The notes under the pieces are model-generated. The model was not told where the DNA came from, did not search any database, and saw only the letters and a program-made list of their open reading frames with translations. This document shows, one piece after another, positions 33,134 to 42,699 of a DNA stretch of 64,000 bases (within the stretch, counting starts at the first letter, position 1; the number at the start of each line of letters is the position of its first letter). Made by a program: the position numbers and the translations under genes. The stretch comes from Neonectria sp. B-13 (Eukaryota > Ascomycota > Sordariomycetes > Hypocreales > Nectriaceae), in the NCBI GenBank assembly GCA_002682825.1, contig NOKP01000007.1:1116001-1180000 (forward strand), given 5' to 3'.

Positions 33134-33823
33134 TTAAAATGCCGGGTTGATGCCATTGTGCCCAGGGTTCTCGAGGTGTGCCCGAAGGAGAATACCCGGC
33201 CAGCTCGCACTTGGGTGTTTCTCCGAAGTCGGCCAGGTCAAGCTATCGACTTGCTCCGGAATCTTGACCGCCTGCTTCACAACGGCGTCACCCAGAGCCT
33301 TCTCCACATCCAGCCGGGGGAGAAGCTTCTCAATCTGGGCTGCGTAATCTGTCGCCCCGAGCCGGCTGCAGTATGCCGGCGAGAAGTCGCTCTTGACGGC
33401 AAAGCGGATTATCCGCGAGAGCGAGCTGATGCGCTCTGCAACGCCGGCGGTCGAGTGCACTGCGATGGCGGTCCAGACCTCGTGGCTATCGCCCTCAGGC
33501 GTGCCATGTTCGAGGAGGTGAGCTTTGGCGGCGTCGGCTCCCTCGACCTCGAATCGCTGCTTGCCGTTGTAGAGGTCGCTGGCTCCGAGGTCGTGACACA
33601 CTGCAGCGACGAAGAGAAGGGGCAGCCGAGAGTCGTCTTTCCACTCGCTGCTCTCCTTATCGGCCACCCACTTGGCAAGTAGAAAGACGCGTATGCTGTG
33701 GTTGAAAATGGGTTCGGAGAGGGCATCGCGGGCTAACGCCAAAGCCTTCGAAGAGACCTCACCCTCTGGGATGAGGTCGAGGACATATTGCGGTAAGGGA
33801 GCAAAGGGTTTCTGTTCCGACAT
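33134..33823 (-). CDS. HD-domain protein, cyanamide-hydratase-like (Ddi2/Cah type)
   Basis: Metal-dependent HD-domain enzyme; the family includes fungal cyanamide hydratases (cyanamide to urea) and yeast Ddi2/Ddi3. From the ATG at 33823 it has 229 residues, close to family length. Motifs: FNHSIRVFLLAKW with the first His, then FVAAVCHDLGAS containing the HD pair, and EVWTAIAVHSTAG with a further His, as expected for Fe/Zn binding. The same frame is open to another ATG at 33949; that would add 42 residues rich in Leu, Thr, Arg and Tyr ending HRYYHTT, which resemble a mitochondrial presequence. Both ATGs have A at -3. Substrate not provable from sequence. Lies downstream of the SDR gene on the same strand. 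Confidence 0.85.
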   Translation of the reverse strand: MSEQKPFAPLPQYVLDLIPEGEVSSKALALARDALSEPIFNHSIRVFLLAKWVADKESSEWKDDSRLPLLFVAAVCHDLGASDLYNGKQRFEVEGADAAKAHLLEHGTPEGDSHEVWTAIAVHSTAGVAERISSLSRIIRFAVKSDFSPAYCSRLGATDYAAQIEKLLPRLDVEKALGDAVVKQAVKIPEQVDSLTWPTSEKHPSASWPGILLRAHLENPGHNGINPAF

Positions 33824-34137
33824 AGTTGTATGATAATAGCGGTGCTTGATCACAAATCCAATAGTTTGCGTGAGGTATCGAGTTGTTGATGGCAGTTGTC
33901 GGTTTGTTGTCACCAACAGCTTCAATTTGAAGAGGAGTGGGCATGTCATAATAAGGGCGCATTACCAATCATCTCACCCACCACTCCTCGCCACATGTCA
34001 AACTTCTCATCATCACGCAAGCCGTTCAATAAGTGTGATTGGGTAGTTGAGATGACCGCCTTAGCAGCCAGAGTTTATTAGTAATTTACTGTCGTCTCGT
34101 CGTCTTATATCCCGTCAAATACGCAAGGCTCCTTTTC

Positions 34138-35214
34138 TTAGATGGACGTCGTCCCCGTAATCCTCTTGAACTCCTCCTCCACATGCCCCCAAACCCTGTC
34201 CACCATTCCTTCAGCCCGATACTTTTCGAGAAGTTGCACGACGGTTGCCGACGCACTCTCTCCATCCCAATCGAGACTGTACACGCCGCTTCCACTCTTC
34301 CCATCTGCGCCCAGCGCAACCGTCTCAGACGCCACTCCCTGAAGGCCTTCCACGGCTTCCTTAGGAGGATACCGTCCGCTTAGACACAGCCAGGCGTGTC
34401 TCTCCCCGCATTCGTCCGTAGCAACACTCTTCCCTAGAATCGAGGTGGACAGCTTGAATACGAGCCTGACGACCTGTAAGATCATCCCGTCCCCGGGCCG
34501 GATGAGATTTGTGGTCACCGAGCCGGGATAATTGTGGATGAAGGACACATCGGGAGCCTTACGAGCTAGGGCATCAAGGGAGAGTGTGAGAGCAGTGCAG
34601 AGATGTCCTCGGGATTTCAACAGAGGAACCTTGCGTCCGGCAATGTCGTCGGCGAAGATTGGTCCCTCTTTGGTGCCAGCCATGACGGTGACGACGCGGC
34701 GAACGGAAGATGCCTGCCGTAGAAGAGGTAAGAGGTTGGCAGTAAGACGTTGGCGAGAGTAGAACGCCAGACTGGTAATCAAGGGCAAGTCCTCGGCAGT
34801 ATCTACACAAGAGGGAGATACGTCAGTAACGGGAATGGAAAAGTCGCATGGCAGTAACCTACCAACACCAAGCCTCAGTGTCCCCTGGCTCATGAACAAG
34901 ACATTGACAGCCTTTTCTTTGCTCTTTATATCTCTACACACGTCGTCCACATTCTTCAACAGGCTCATGTCCGTCTTGACGAACTGGTACGCCCCACCGG
35001 GATTCAAGTCTTTCAGTTCCCGCTGCAACCGATCACCGGCCTCTTGCGAGCGGCCGATGAAGTAGATCTTGGGCTGAAGAGTATGCTGTGTGAAGGATTT
35101 GAGAGCCATCTCGCCGATTCCCGCCGTGGCGCCTGCGAAGACGGCGACGAGGCCGCTGGGTAGGGCTGAAGGGGCGAGGAGGTTGGACTCCAGGACTTTG
35201 GAAATGGCCACCAT
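34138..35214 (-). CDS. Atypical short-chain dehydrogenase/reductase
   Basis: Exons 35214-34863 and 34802-34138, 338 residues. Rossmann-fold start FAGATAGIGE (the TGxxxGIG motif as GATAGIG) and acidic/Arg cofactor segment FIGRSQEAG. The motif normally reading NNAG is FMSQGTL, the usual active-site Ser block reads VMAGTKEG, and YxxxK appears as YSRQR, so the catalytic Ser and Lys are replaced. This subgroup occurs often in fungal gene clusters, where members may not be simple dehydrogenases. The 60-nt intron (34803-34862) has GTAGGT, TTACTGACG and TGTAG; it is a multiple of three without a stop, so retention would add 20 residues. The ATG at 35214 is the first one in the frame. Confidence 0.8.
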   Translation of the reverse strand: MVAISKVLESNLLAPSALPSGLVAVFAGATAGIGEMALKSFTQHTLQPKIYFIGRSQEAGDRLQRELKDLNPGGAYQFVKTDMSLLKNVDDVCRDIKSKEKAVNVLFMSQGTLRLGVGRLLPCDFSIPVTDVSPSCVDTAEDLPLITSLAFYSRQRLTANLLPLLRQASSVRRVVTVMAGTKEGPIFADDIAGRKVPLLKSRGHLCTALTLSLDALARKAPDVSFIHNYPGSVTTNLIRPGDGMILQVVRLVFKLSTSILGKSVATDECGERHAWLCLSGRYPPKEAVEGLQGVASETVALGADGKSGSGVYSLDWDGESASATVVQLLEKYRAEGMVDRVWGHVEEEFKRITGTTSI

Positions 35215-36213
35215 GTTGGAAAAGAGCCGAGATGACACAAGATGAGACTTGATAAGGGTGATGATAGTAGACTTGATCTAGGAAACTTATTCGAGTAGAT
35301 TGCTTGAGTTGAGCATCTGCTTTCTCTCGAGGCCAGCCTTCTTTATAGATGTTTCTCTGCAGTCAAACTCCCAAGCCACGCCGACTCATCGCACCCACAA
35401 ACGAGCCGAGTTTCCGACTTCATGGAAACTGCCTCCCTGGTAAAGGCGGGTTTCGGGCTCACAATCATCGTCGACGTAGTGTAAACCACGGAGCGAAGGT
35501 GAGGCGGTTCAATGATGTGCCGTGGAATACGAAAGTGAGTTAGCGTCGGGCCTTAGCGGCGGGCCGTCTATGGAGAGTCGGAGGATGCGAATGCGAGGCT
35601 CCGACTTTTGACATTTGAGACACCAGTGGTGCGCCGCCAAACTAGCGGCTGGATTGCAGTGGCTTGCAAAAGCAGGTTATGATGCGGAGGATGAGTTCAC
35701 ATGGCACATCTGGCAGAACATTGATCCCAAAGCGGAAGCCTTATATTGAACAGTTCACACTTTGTGTTGTATGTAGTCATGCAAGAAGAAAATCCCCCTG
35801 TCGCTGTCTCAGTCCATGCAGCCCACTGCTCGCATCACCATCTGTCTGTCCTCCGTGCGCCTCAAGCCATGTATTGAGGTCGAAAAAAATAACGCCGTTC
35901 CGTCCAACCCCGACAATGTCACGCCCAGTCCTTGCTATACAAGGTCTTCGAGCAATGCTATCGTCTAGTTGCCATTGGTACAAGAAAAGCCGAAATATAA
36001 TACGTACAAAGGAAAGCGATAGTCCAGTAGTCGGATATGTCCATGTTGGTGTCGTCTCGTCTCGTCGTCGTCCAGGCCCGATGTGCCGCATGCTGCATTA
36101 TGAATACCGCTCATGACAAAGTTACAAATCCCCAGGATAAGATGTCGTATCCCCGATCCCTCTAGCTAAATTGCAGGAAACCTCTCTTACAGTCTGATCC
36201 ACACAACTGATAA
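35215..36213. other. Intergenic between PRO45-like gene and SDR
   Basis: About 1 kb: 3' flank of the FHA gene and promoter of the SDR gene. Only short, unrecognised frames. Nothing else seen. Confidence 0.5.
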
Positions 36214-38509
36214 TCATTGCTCTGGACGAGGTGGCTGGGCCTGCCACCCGTTAAGATATGCCATCAACCCCATGCCGAAGAGAACGACTCCGAGCATGGA
36301 TGCGTAAGGCAGGGCTGCCTGCAAGTGCTGTTCTTGCCCGAGGGCCCCCTTCTGGGAGGTCGAGGGCGTGATAGTGTTAGCTCGAGAGAGTGTCGGCACA
36401 TCGCTTGTCTCGTCGGTGGAGCCGGAACCATCAGACTGGGACTTCTCAACGGGGACCTTGGGGACCAGTGAAGCGGCCGCAGCTTGCTTGCTGGCCTCAG
36501 CAGCCACTGCTTCAGCACGACGCTGCCTTGATCGCGATCGAGCCCTCTGGGTTTCCTCCCGTGCGACTTCTTCGGCTCGTAGCTGGACAACCATCTCTGC
36601 CAAAGTCTTTCGGTCGGCGTCGCGTTCGGATTCGGCCACCTCACATCGCTGCTTCCATTCGTCCATCTGGTCTTTCATGCCCTGCATCTGGCTGTCCATA
36701 ATATCGATGCGAGCTTGGAGAGCGGTGGCGGTTTCTTGAGCTGAATCAACAGCTGGAGTAACTTCCTCGACGGGTTCCTCCTCCTGGGCCTCTGGAACTT
36801 CCTCCTGCTCCTCGGCTGGCTCCAGCGTGCCGTTGGTGCCATCAGACTCTGCGGAACCATTAATGTGAGTGTTCGCGGACTCCTCCAGACGCTTAGCCAG
36901 TTCTTCTGCCTCCTCCCGGGCGAGTCGCTCTTTCTGGAGCAAATCTTCGAGCTCACGCATGCGAACAGTCTGTGTGTCCATATCACGCTTTGCGTTGTTC
37001 AAAGCCTCAGTAAGTTGAATGATCTGACTGAGGTTATCTTGTCGGACCGGGGAACCGTTCGGGGGCCCTGACTTCGGCCGCTCTGTTGGACCTCGTTTCA
37101 ATGAAGGCACATCGGGCTTCTCGGGAAGAGGTTGCTGTGGAGGGGGGGCAGGAGGGTCGGAGAAGCGCGCCTTGGTGTTGGGTGGGAATGGGATGCCATT
37201 TCCATTGGTCATGTGTTGTGGCTTGGGCGGTTGAGGAGCTTCGGGTTTCTCGAGGTCCTTTATGTCGTCTTTGGACAAGAGCGTGCTCACGAATTGATTC
37301 GTCCGACCCAAGTCTTGAGCTTGCAAACGAGCGCTTCGCATTTCATTCTGTACGAGGAGTTAGCGTAAATAATAATGATTCGAGGTTGGGGAAACATACG
37401 GCAAGCCGTTTAAGAATTTGATCGGTAGCAATAGGAGTGAGGAAGAAGGGTCTTTGCTGAGGCATTCCGTTCGCTTGCATGCCCATGACACCTCCATTAG
37501 GCATCATGCGACCATTGTTGACCATAGAGGTATTGCTGCCGGTTCGTCCTCGCATTGGCAATGCGCCCGAGGGCATCATCATGGCGCCATTGGCTGGGTC
37601 GAGGTCGCCAAAGTTCATGTCGAGAACGTTGTTCGATGAGCTCAAGAAACCCGCATGTTCGACCTTGGCAGCCACCTTGTGATGAACTACAGTCTTCTGA
37701 TCTTCACTAACGATGTCGATGCCGAGTTCAAGGTGGTCTGCGGTCTGCAGCTCGTGTGGTTCTGATTCACGATTCTCTTGTGAGAGACGCGTACCATTGA
37801 CAAATGTGCCGTTGGAGGACTTGACATCGCGAATGTAGATCTTCCCATTGCGCTCGGCATATATCTCAGCGTGTTGCCTTGACAGCACTTTACTGTCAAA
37901 GAAACCGTTGGTGGGCGTCGGGATGGTCTTTTGATTTGTTTGTCGGCCGATTCGCAGGCTGTCGGGAGCAAATGGAACAGCAATGGTTTTGCGTTCGAAA
38001 GTTCCGTTCAGTGAGAGGAGGTATAGCACTGGTTGCCCGGGAGGGAGCTGCTCGGTCGATATTGGGCGCATCATGCCCTGGGGCGTCATCTGGACTTGGC
38101 TCGAGCCAGACTGCACTGGCCCATGAGATGCCATCATGCCGGCAGTGCGACTAGCGGGAACTCTAGAAATGTCCTGCTGGAAGTCACCCTTCGCGGCTGG
38201 CCAAGCACTCTTGGGCTGAGGTCGCTTTCGAGGTGCCCCGTTAGCTGACCATTGGCTCAGATCAGTCGTCGAGGACATGGGAGTGCCATTGGATTGAGAG
38301 CCGTTTGAAGCAACTGTGGTGGTGGACGAGTTGGACGAGGCCGAGGAGACAGATGACGACGAGTTGGTCCGCGACAAGGCTTTGCGTGGCGCGAACATGC
38401 CGATGCCACCTCGGGCGTCGTCTTGGTTCATTTGGTGGTTTCCGTTAATGGTACCCCATGCTTGTCGTGAACTCTGCGGGAAGGTCTGCGGGTTTGCTAC
38501 AGCCGTCAT
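36214..38509 (-). CDS. FHA-domain, coiled-coil, tail-anchored protein (PRO45/SLMAP, Far9/10-like)
   Basis: Homologue of Sordaria PRO45 and animal SLMAP, the FHA subunit of the STRIPAK phosphatase complex that controls fruiting-body formation and hyphal fusion; yeast relatives are Far9/Vps64 and Far10. Exons 38509-37400 and 37347-36214, 747 residues. Residues 1-155 are disordered and Ser-rich. The FHA domain covers about 160-280 with IGR (Arg 189), SRQH (210-213) and SSNGTFVNG (231-239). A coiled coil runs about 470-530 and another near 565-640. A hydrophobic helix (ASMLGVVLFGMGLMAYL) near residues 720-737, followed by about 12 residues, is a tail anchor for nuclear envelope, ER or mitochondria. 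The 52-nt intron is in phase 0. Confidence 0.9.
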
Positions 38510-39543
38510 GAGGAAGGCTCAACGACAGACGTGGTCGATGGATGGATAGGTGAAGATGATGATGGCGTGGATCTGGCTTTGGACGCGTGTGGCTCTCGCC
38601 GAGATCGTTGTCGCCACTCCACCACCAGTTTGGAAAAGAAGGGCTCCCGCGGTGATGGCTCGATGTCGAAGAAGAAGGTCTTGATCTGGTGCAACGTACT
38701 CCGCTGGAAATGGGTCTGATCGCGTGGCTCGCTATTCTATGCCGAAGAAAAAAAAGGTTAGTTCGAGGCTGGACGGAAGTTGGCCAAGGGGCAGTATCGT
38801 TTGGGAATGGCACGCAAGGCCCAGGGAGGTCGAGCGACGTCGAAAAAACAGCTGGCAGTGGTCATGTCGGTCTAAAACTTACCAAGAAAGGGGGTTTCGC
38901 GATGCCTGGGCGGTTTCGCGTCGCAGTGATGGATGGGCGGGAGCCGTGAGTGAGCTGATGGGAGGTTCTGGTGATTCTGTCCCCCCCCGTCTCGCTAAGC
39001 GCCGCTTGGCGTGTTGAAATTGGGGGCCAGATACAGTGGAGCACACGCCCATTGACTCTGGCATGTGCTCTCAAAGCACCCAGCACTGCACAATGAAGCG
39101 ATGCCCAGACTGACAACTGCCTGGAAGTCTTGAGAGCTCAAACAATGTGCAATCAAATGCCTCTCTTCTCAGGATAGCCGCGCTGTGGAGCCGGTTGTTG
39201 ACCCACGAAAAGGAGCCACGTGATGTTTTTGCACAGTGATACTGACTCGCGGCTGACGCCGGGCACTGTACGCCGTGGTCCGTGCCTCCGGAAAAACAGC
39301 TGTGCCGAGTTCCATTTTTCACTCCCAGCCACAGCCAATGAGATCGTGGAACGTGAACAAGCGGGTTTTGTTAAGTCAGAAAGACACTGGCGTGGTGAGA
39401 GCTTCAAACCAGAAAGCAGCTCGACGACCACAACCACGACAACCACCAAGACCGCCTGGCCCCCCCTCGCCGACCGAAACGAATTCCACAGAGGGAGCTC
39501 CTGGAACCAAAATCTCAACTCGACATTCCACCTGCTCTTTACA
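38510..39543. other. Divergent promoter region of PRO45-like gene and mgr2
   Basis: About 1 kb between the two start codons. It has no credible gene. An A-run (38748-38757) and scattered short frames are visible. Confidence 0.5.
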
Positions 39544-40182
39544 ATGCCGCCCGTCCCGCCAATGAATGCCGGCCAGCATGGTCCCTCGAACACGGATAAG
39601 CGTATGTTGAGAACCTCGGTTGTTCGAAGAGAATATAGGATGGAGCCTGGCTAACGTTGGAGGTCTGCAGTCAAGATGGGCGCCATGATGGGTGGAAGTA
39701 CGATATTCAACAATAATCCCGGAGTCTCGACCTATGTTCTGACATACTTGCAGCCGTGGGCGTGATTATGGGCTTCGTTTTCGGTAGCGTCTCCTGCATG
39801 GCAATATCCACGGGAAGGCTGGGATACCCAAAGTTGTCACCGCGCCCGGTGGCAATTCTTGGCCCCTGCCCCCGAACGGGCGAGATGGATTACTGACCCC
39901 TCAGCAGGAACTGTCAACATTTTCCGCTACGGAGCCGGACCGAACGGCATCATGAGGACGTTGGGCCAGTATATGCTGGGCTCAGGCGCCACCTTTGGGT
40001 ATGCGCATTCGCTTGTTATCTCGTCATATGTGCGTGGTCACTGACCAGGGCTCTGCAGCTTCTTCATGTCTATCGGTAGTGTCATCCGATCCGACGCCGA
40101 ACCCAGAATGCACGAGCTGTATATGCGAGCGCAGCGACGGCCCATAATGATGAGGGCACACCCCGCTTGGAGGAGAACATAA
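39544..40182 (+). CDS. mgr2: Mgr2/ROMO1 homologue, TIM23 translocase-associated protein
   Basis: Inner-membrane protein that couples the TIM21 module to the TIM23 translocase and acts as lateral gatekeeper; human ROMO1. Five exons: 39544-39601, 39671-39697, 39754-39783, 39908-39998 and 40059-40182, 109 residues. Spliced features: KMGAMMGGTVGVIMGFVFGG (first helix with GxxxG pattern), then GPNGIMRTLGQYMLGSGATF and GFFMSIGSVIRSD (second helix and the invariant end of the domain). The C-terminus is basic and ends HPAWRRT. Two exons are only 27 and 30 nt, so this gene is easily missed; all phases agree. Yeast Mgr2 has about 113 residues. Confidence 0.92.
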
Positions 40183-42343
40183 GGAACGGCAACGGCAGCA
40201 GCAGCATCGGCAGCAACGGCAGCAACGAGGGGCCATCTGCAGCTAAGGCGAGACCGATGCCCAGTTGACACCAATTCGCCCTTGTTCAATCGCCGTCAGC
40301 GGCCGCAATCTGTAATATATCAACCCAAAGTTCTACCGACTAGAGCCGAGAAACAAGAAACAAAGACCAATCTGACTGTGCTTGCTGGACGGAGTGAAAG
40401 GTCCAAACAACGTGCAGTACTTTTCTTAGCCCGTTGAGCTATGCCGATGCGTGCAGCCTCGCCGGAACAGATGGGCACCCACTACCCGAAGTTGTGGCTG
40501 ACTGAAGCCTTGATGTGGAGGCGGAATTGCTAGCGGAATGCTGGCAGGCAGGCAAGCTGGCAGGGCTTCCACCAGGCCAACTGGCTGGAAGAACTTCACA
40601 ATCCAGTTGTGGCGCTAATCCCGAGGGTGTCGGTCCTGCAGGTCAACAAATCCTTGAACGGCATGCACGCTGATGCTGCTGCGACCCCCGTGACCTAGCT
40701 TCATTTACGAAGACATGGCATCACCGTTGATACGAGGTCGGGGAAGCCTTGTTGGGGCTAAGAGAGCTGCAGGCCGGCCTTACAGGCCGCGGTCGAGAAG
40801 AGCTGTTGGTCAGATAAGGTTTTTTTTTTGTCTCAGCCATCTCGTCTTTATGCTATGAATGGAGTCTCTGGAGGAAACTACACTGCCGGGTGCATCTATC
40901 GTCTGCAATCCATCTGCAGGACAAATGGCTCATTTATTGTCATGCCGCGATTGGTCCTGATCCCCAGAGATACCAGGCCCCACACATTCTGTGGCCAGTT
41001 GAAGCCCGACGCGATGTTCCACAACACCACGCACGTTGGCTGGAGTCGCACATTTCGCCCAAGTCGGCAATTCTTCATCCTTTGATCCTGGCATACTGTC
41101 ATGTCATGCCGGTCGGCCGTTGCCCGTTGACGACGCTTGTTGGTCTGTTGGTTGTTTACCGCTTTGCTGACGGGTGCGAGCCCTAAGCAGCGAGAGGCAA
41201 GCCCTGCGTCATGCCATGTCCACGCCCTGTTGTGCTCTGCTCTGCCATGCTCTGGGGCTGACATGCTGACACTTGCCATGCGACAGAGTGCATCGATTAC
41301 ATGCTATAGGACGCCCACACCACTCCAGAACTGTGCCCCACCCAACGGCAAGTGAAGCCATCGCGGCCAAGATGCCCAAGATGGTGCACACCGTTCCTCG
41401 CTGGCATCTAGACGATAGGATGGCTGCAGGTTGGAGCCTGCTTTAAGGACGTTGGATTATCGAAGCCTGCTAAGAGCTGCTGAAGGGTTGCAACTCTATG
41501 AGTGGCTACCCGGTACCACTGATCGGGGCCGCTCTTCGAGACCAAGCCGGGGACCCCTGGCCCCTGCATCGTACTCCCCATCCACACCAATCACATTCGA
41601 CATCTCCAGCCCCAGACTCCAGATCGACCGTCAGTTGCGGTGCCGGTCGGGTCCGGACAGGGCCAAGGCGGCCTGCTGTGGGGCGTCAGTTCGATTGCCT
41701 CAGACGGTAAACCTGAATCCTACATGATCCCCGATTCTAGCGCTGCCTATGTTCTGAAGCTCGTACACAACCCTCCGAGATGCGTGATGACCTGGCGCTA
41801 GGCAAACGCCTGCGGGCCCAGACGCTGAGCAAAGAGTGGATCGCGACCAACACGGTTCGTGTTCGTTGTCGACTTACTAAATGAAACCTCCCATTGGGTC
41901 CACCTTGCTTCTTTACTTAGAGACGCTGAGAAACGGCTCGTGCGATGCTACAGTTATCCCGAGTCCGAGCACTGCGGAGTCTACGGGGCACATCTCTCGA
42001 GTCACCGTCAAACACGGACCGTTCCTCACCGTCTTCATGGAACCCTTGGACACCCGAGGGGCCCGAGAAGCCCGAGGTGTAACCTCACTGCAGTTCTCCC
42101 CGAAGGGCCTTGTGCATTCTATGACTACTCTCAACCTGATCCTCCTCGGTACCCTGACCCTGATTGCCGATCCTACGTACTTCTATTTCCGCCCGCCTCT
42201 GAGGCTGAAGCCACCACACCTTTTCAACATGGCCTACCGCGAGATGGGTCGATGAGATAGAATCAGGCTGCCTGATAGGCGGCGCCACGCGTTTAGTATC
42301 TTTACGAGTAGCCTGTTGCTGCCTTTTGGTGTGCTGAGTCTGC

Positions 42344-42471
42344 NNNNNNNNNNNNNNNNNNNNNNNNNNNNNNNNNNNNNNNNNNNNNNNNNNNNNNNNN
42401 NNNNNNNNNNNNNNNNNNNNNNNNNNNNNNNNNNNNNNNNNNNGGGGGGGGGGGGGGGGGGGGGGGGGGGG
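42344..42471. other. Assembly gap (100 N) with adjoining 28-G homopolymer
   Basis: N at 42344-42443, then 28 consecutive G at 42444-42471. One hundred N is the usual placeholder for an unknown length. A long G run next to a gap is typical of two-colour sequencing dark-cycle errors and may not be real sequence. Confidence 0.95.
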
Positions 42472-42590
42472 ACAAGTGAGATTCGGGCACGGCTGTTCGG
42501 CAAATGCGTTGTGCCTGGGCCAGAGACACCGGCCTCTTTGCCTTGTCTTGACGGCCAACAGCTGCTCCTTCCAGACATACGACATATTGC

Positions 42591-42600
42591 GTATATATAC
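42591..42600 (+). promoter_or_regulatory. TATA box of the multicopper oxidase gene
   Basis: GTATATATAC, 100 bases upstream of the ATG at 42700. No other ATG lies between it and that start, which supports the chosen translation start. Confidence 0.6.
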
Positions 42601-42699
42601 TGTGGGAGTCCGCCGTGAATATAGAGAACTCCAACCCAGAACCCTCAGCCCACGCTCTTTGAGATTCGCCAACCATCCCATTCCATCACTCGTTTGATA

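Larger units (their letters stand above)
40183..42699. other. Intergenic region with assembly gap
   Basis: About 2.5 kb. Right after mgr2 is a GCAGCA/GGCAGCAAC low-complexity stretch (40190-40235). A ten-T run lies near 40819. No gene recognised; the gap at 42344 prevents a full judgement of the distal promoter of the multicopper oxidase. Confidence 0.5.
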
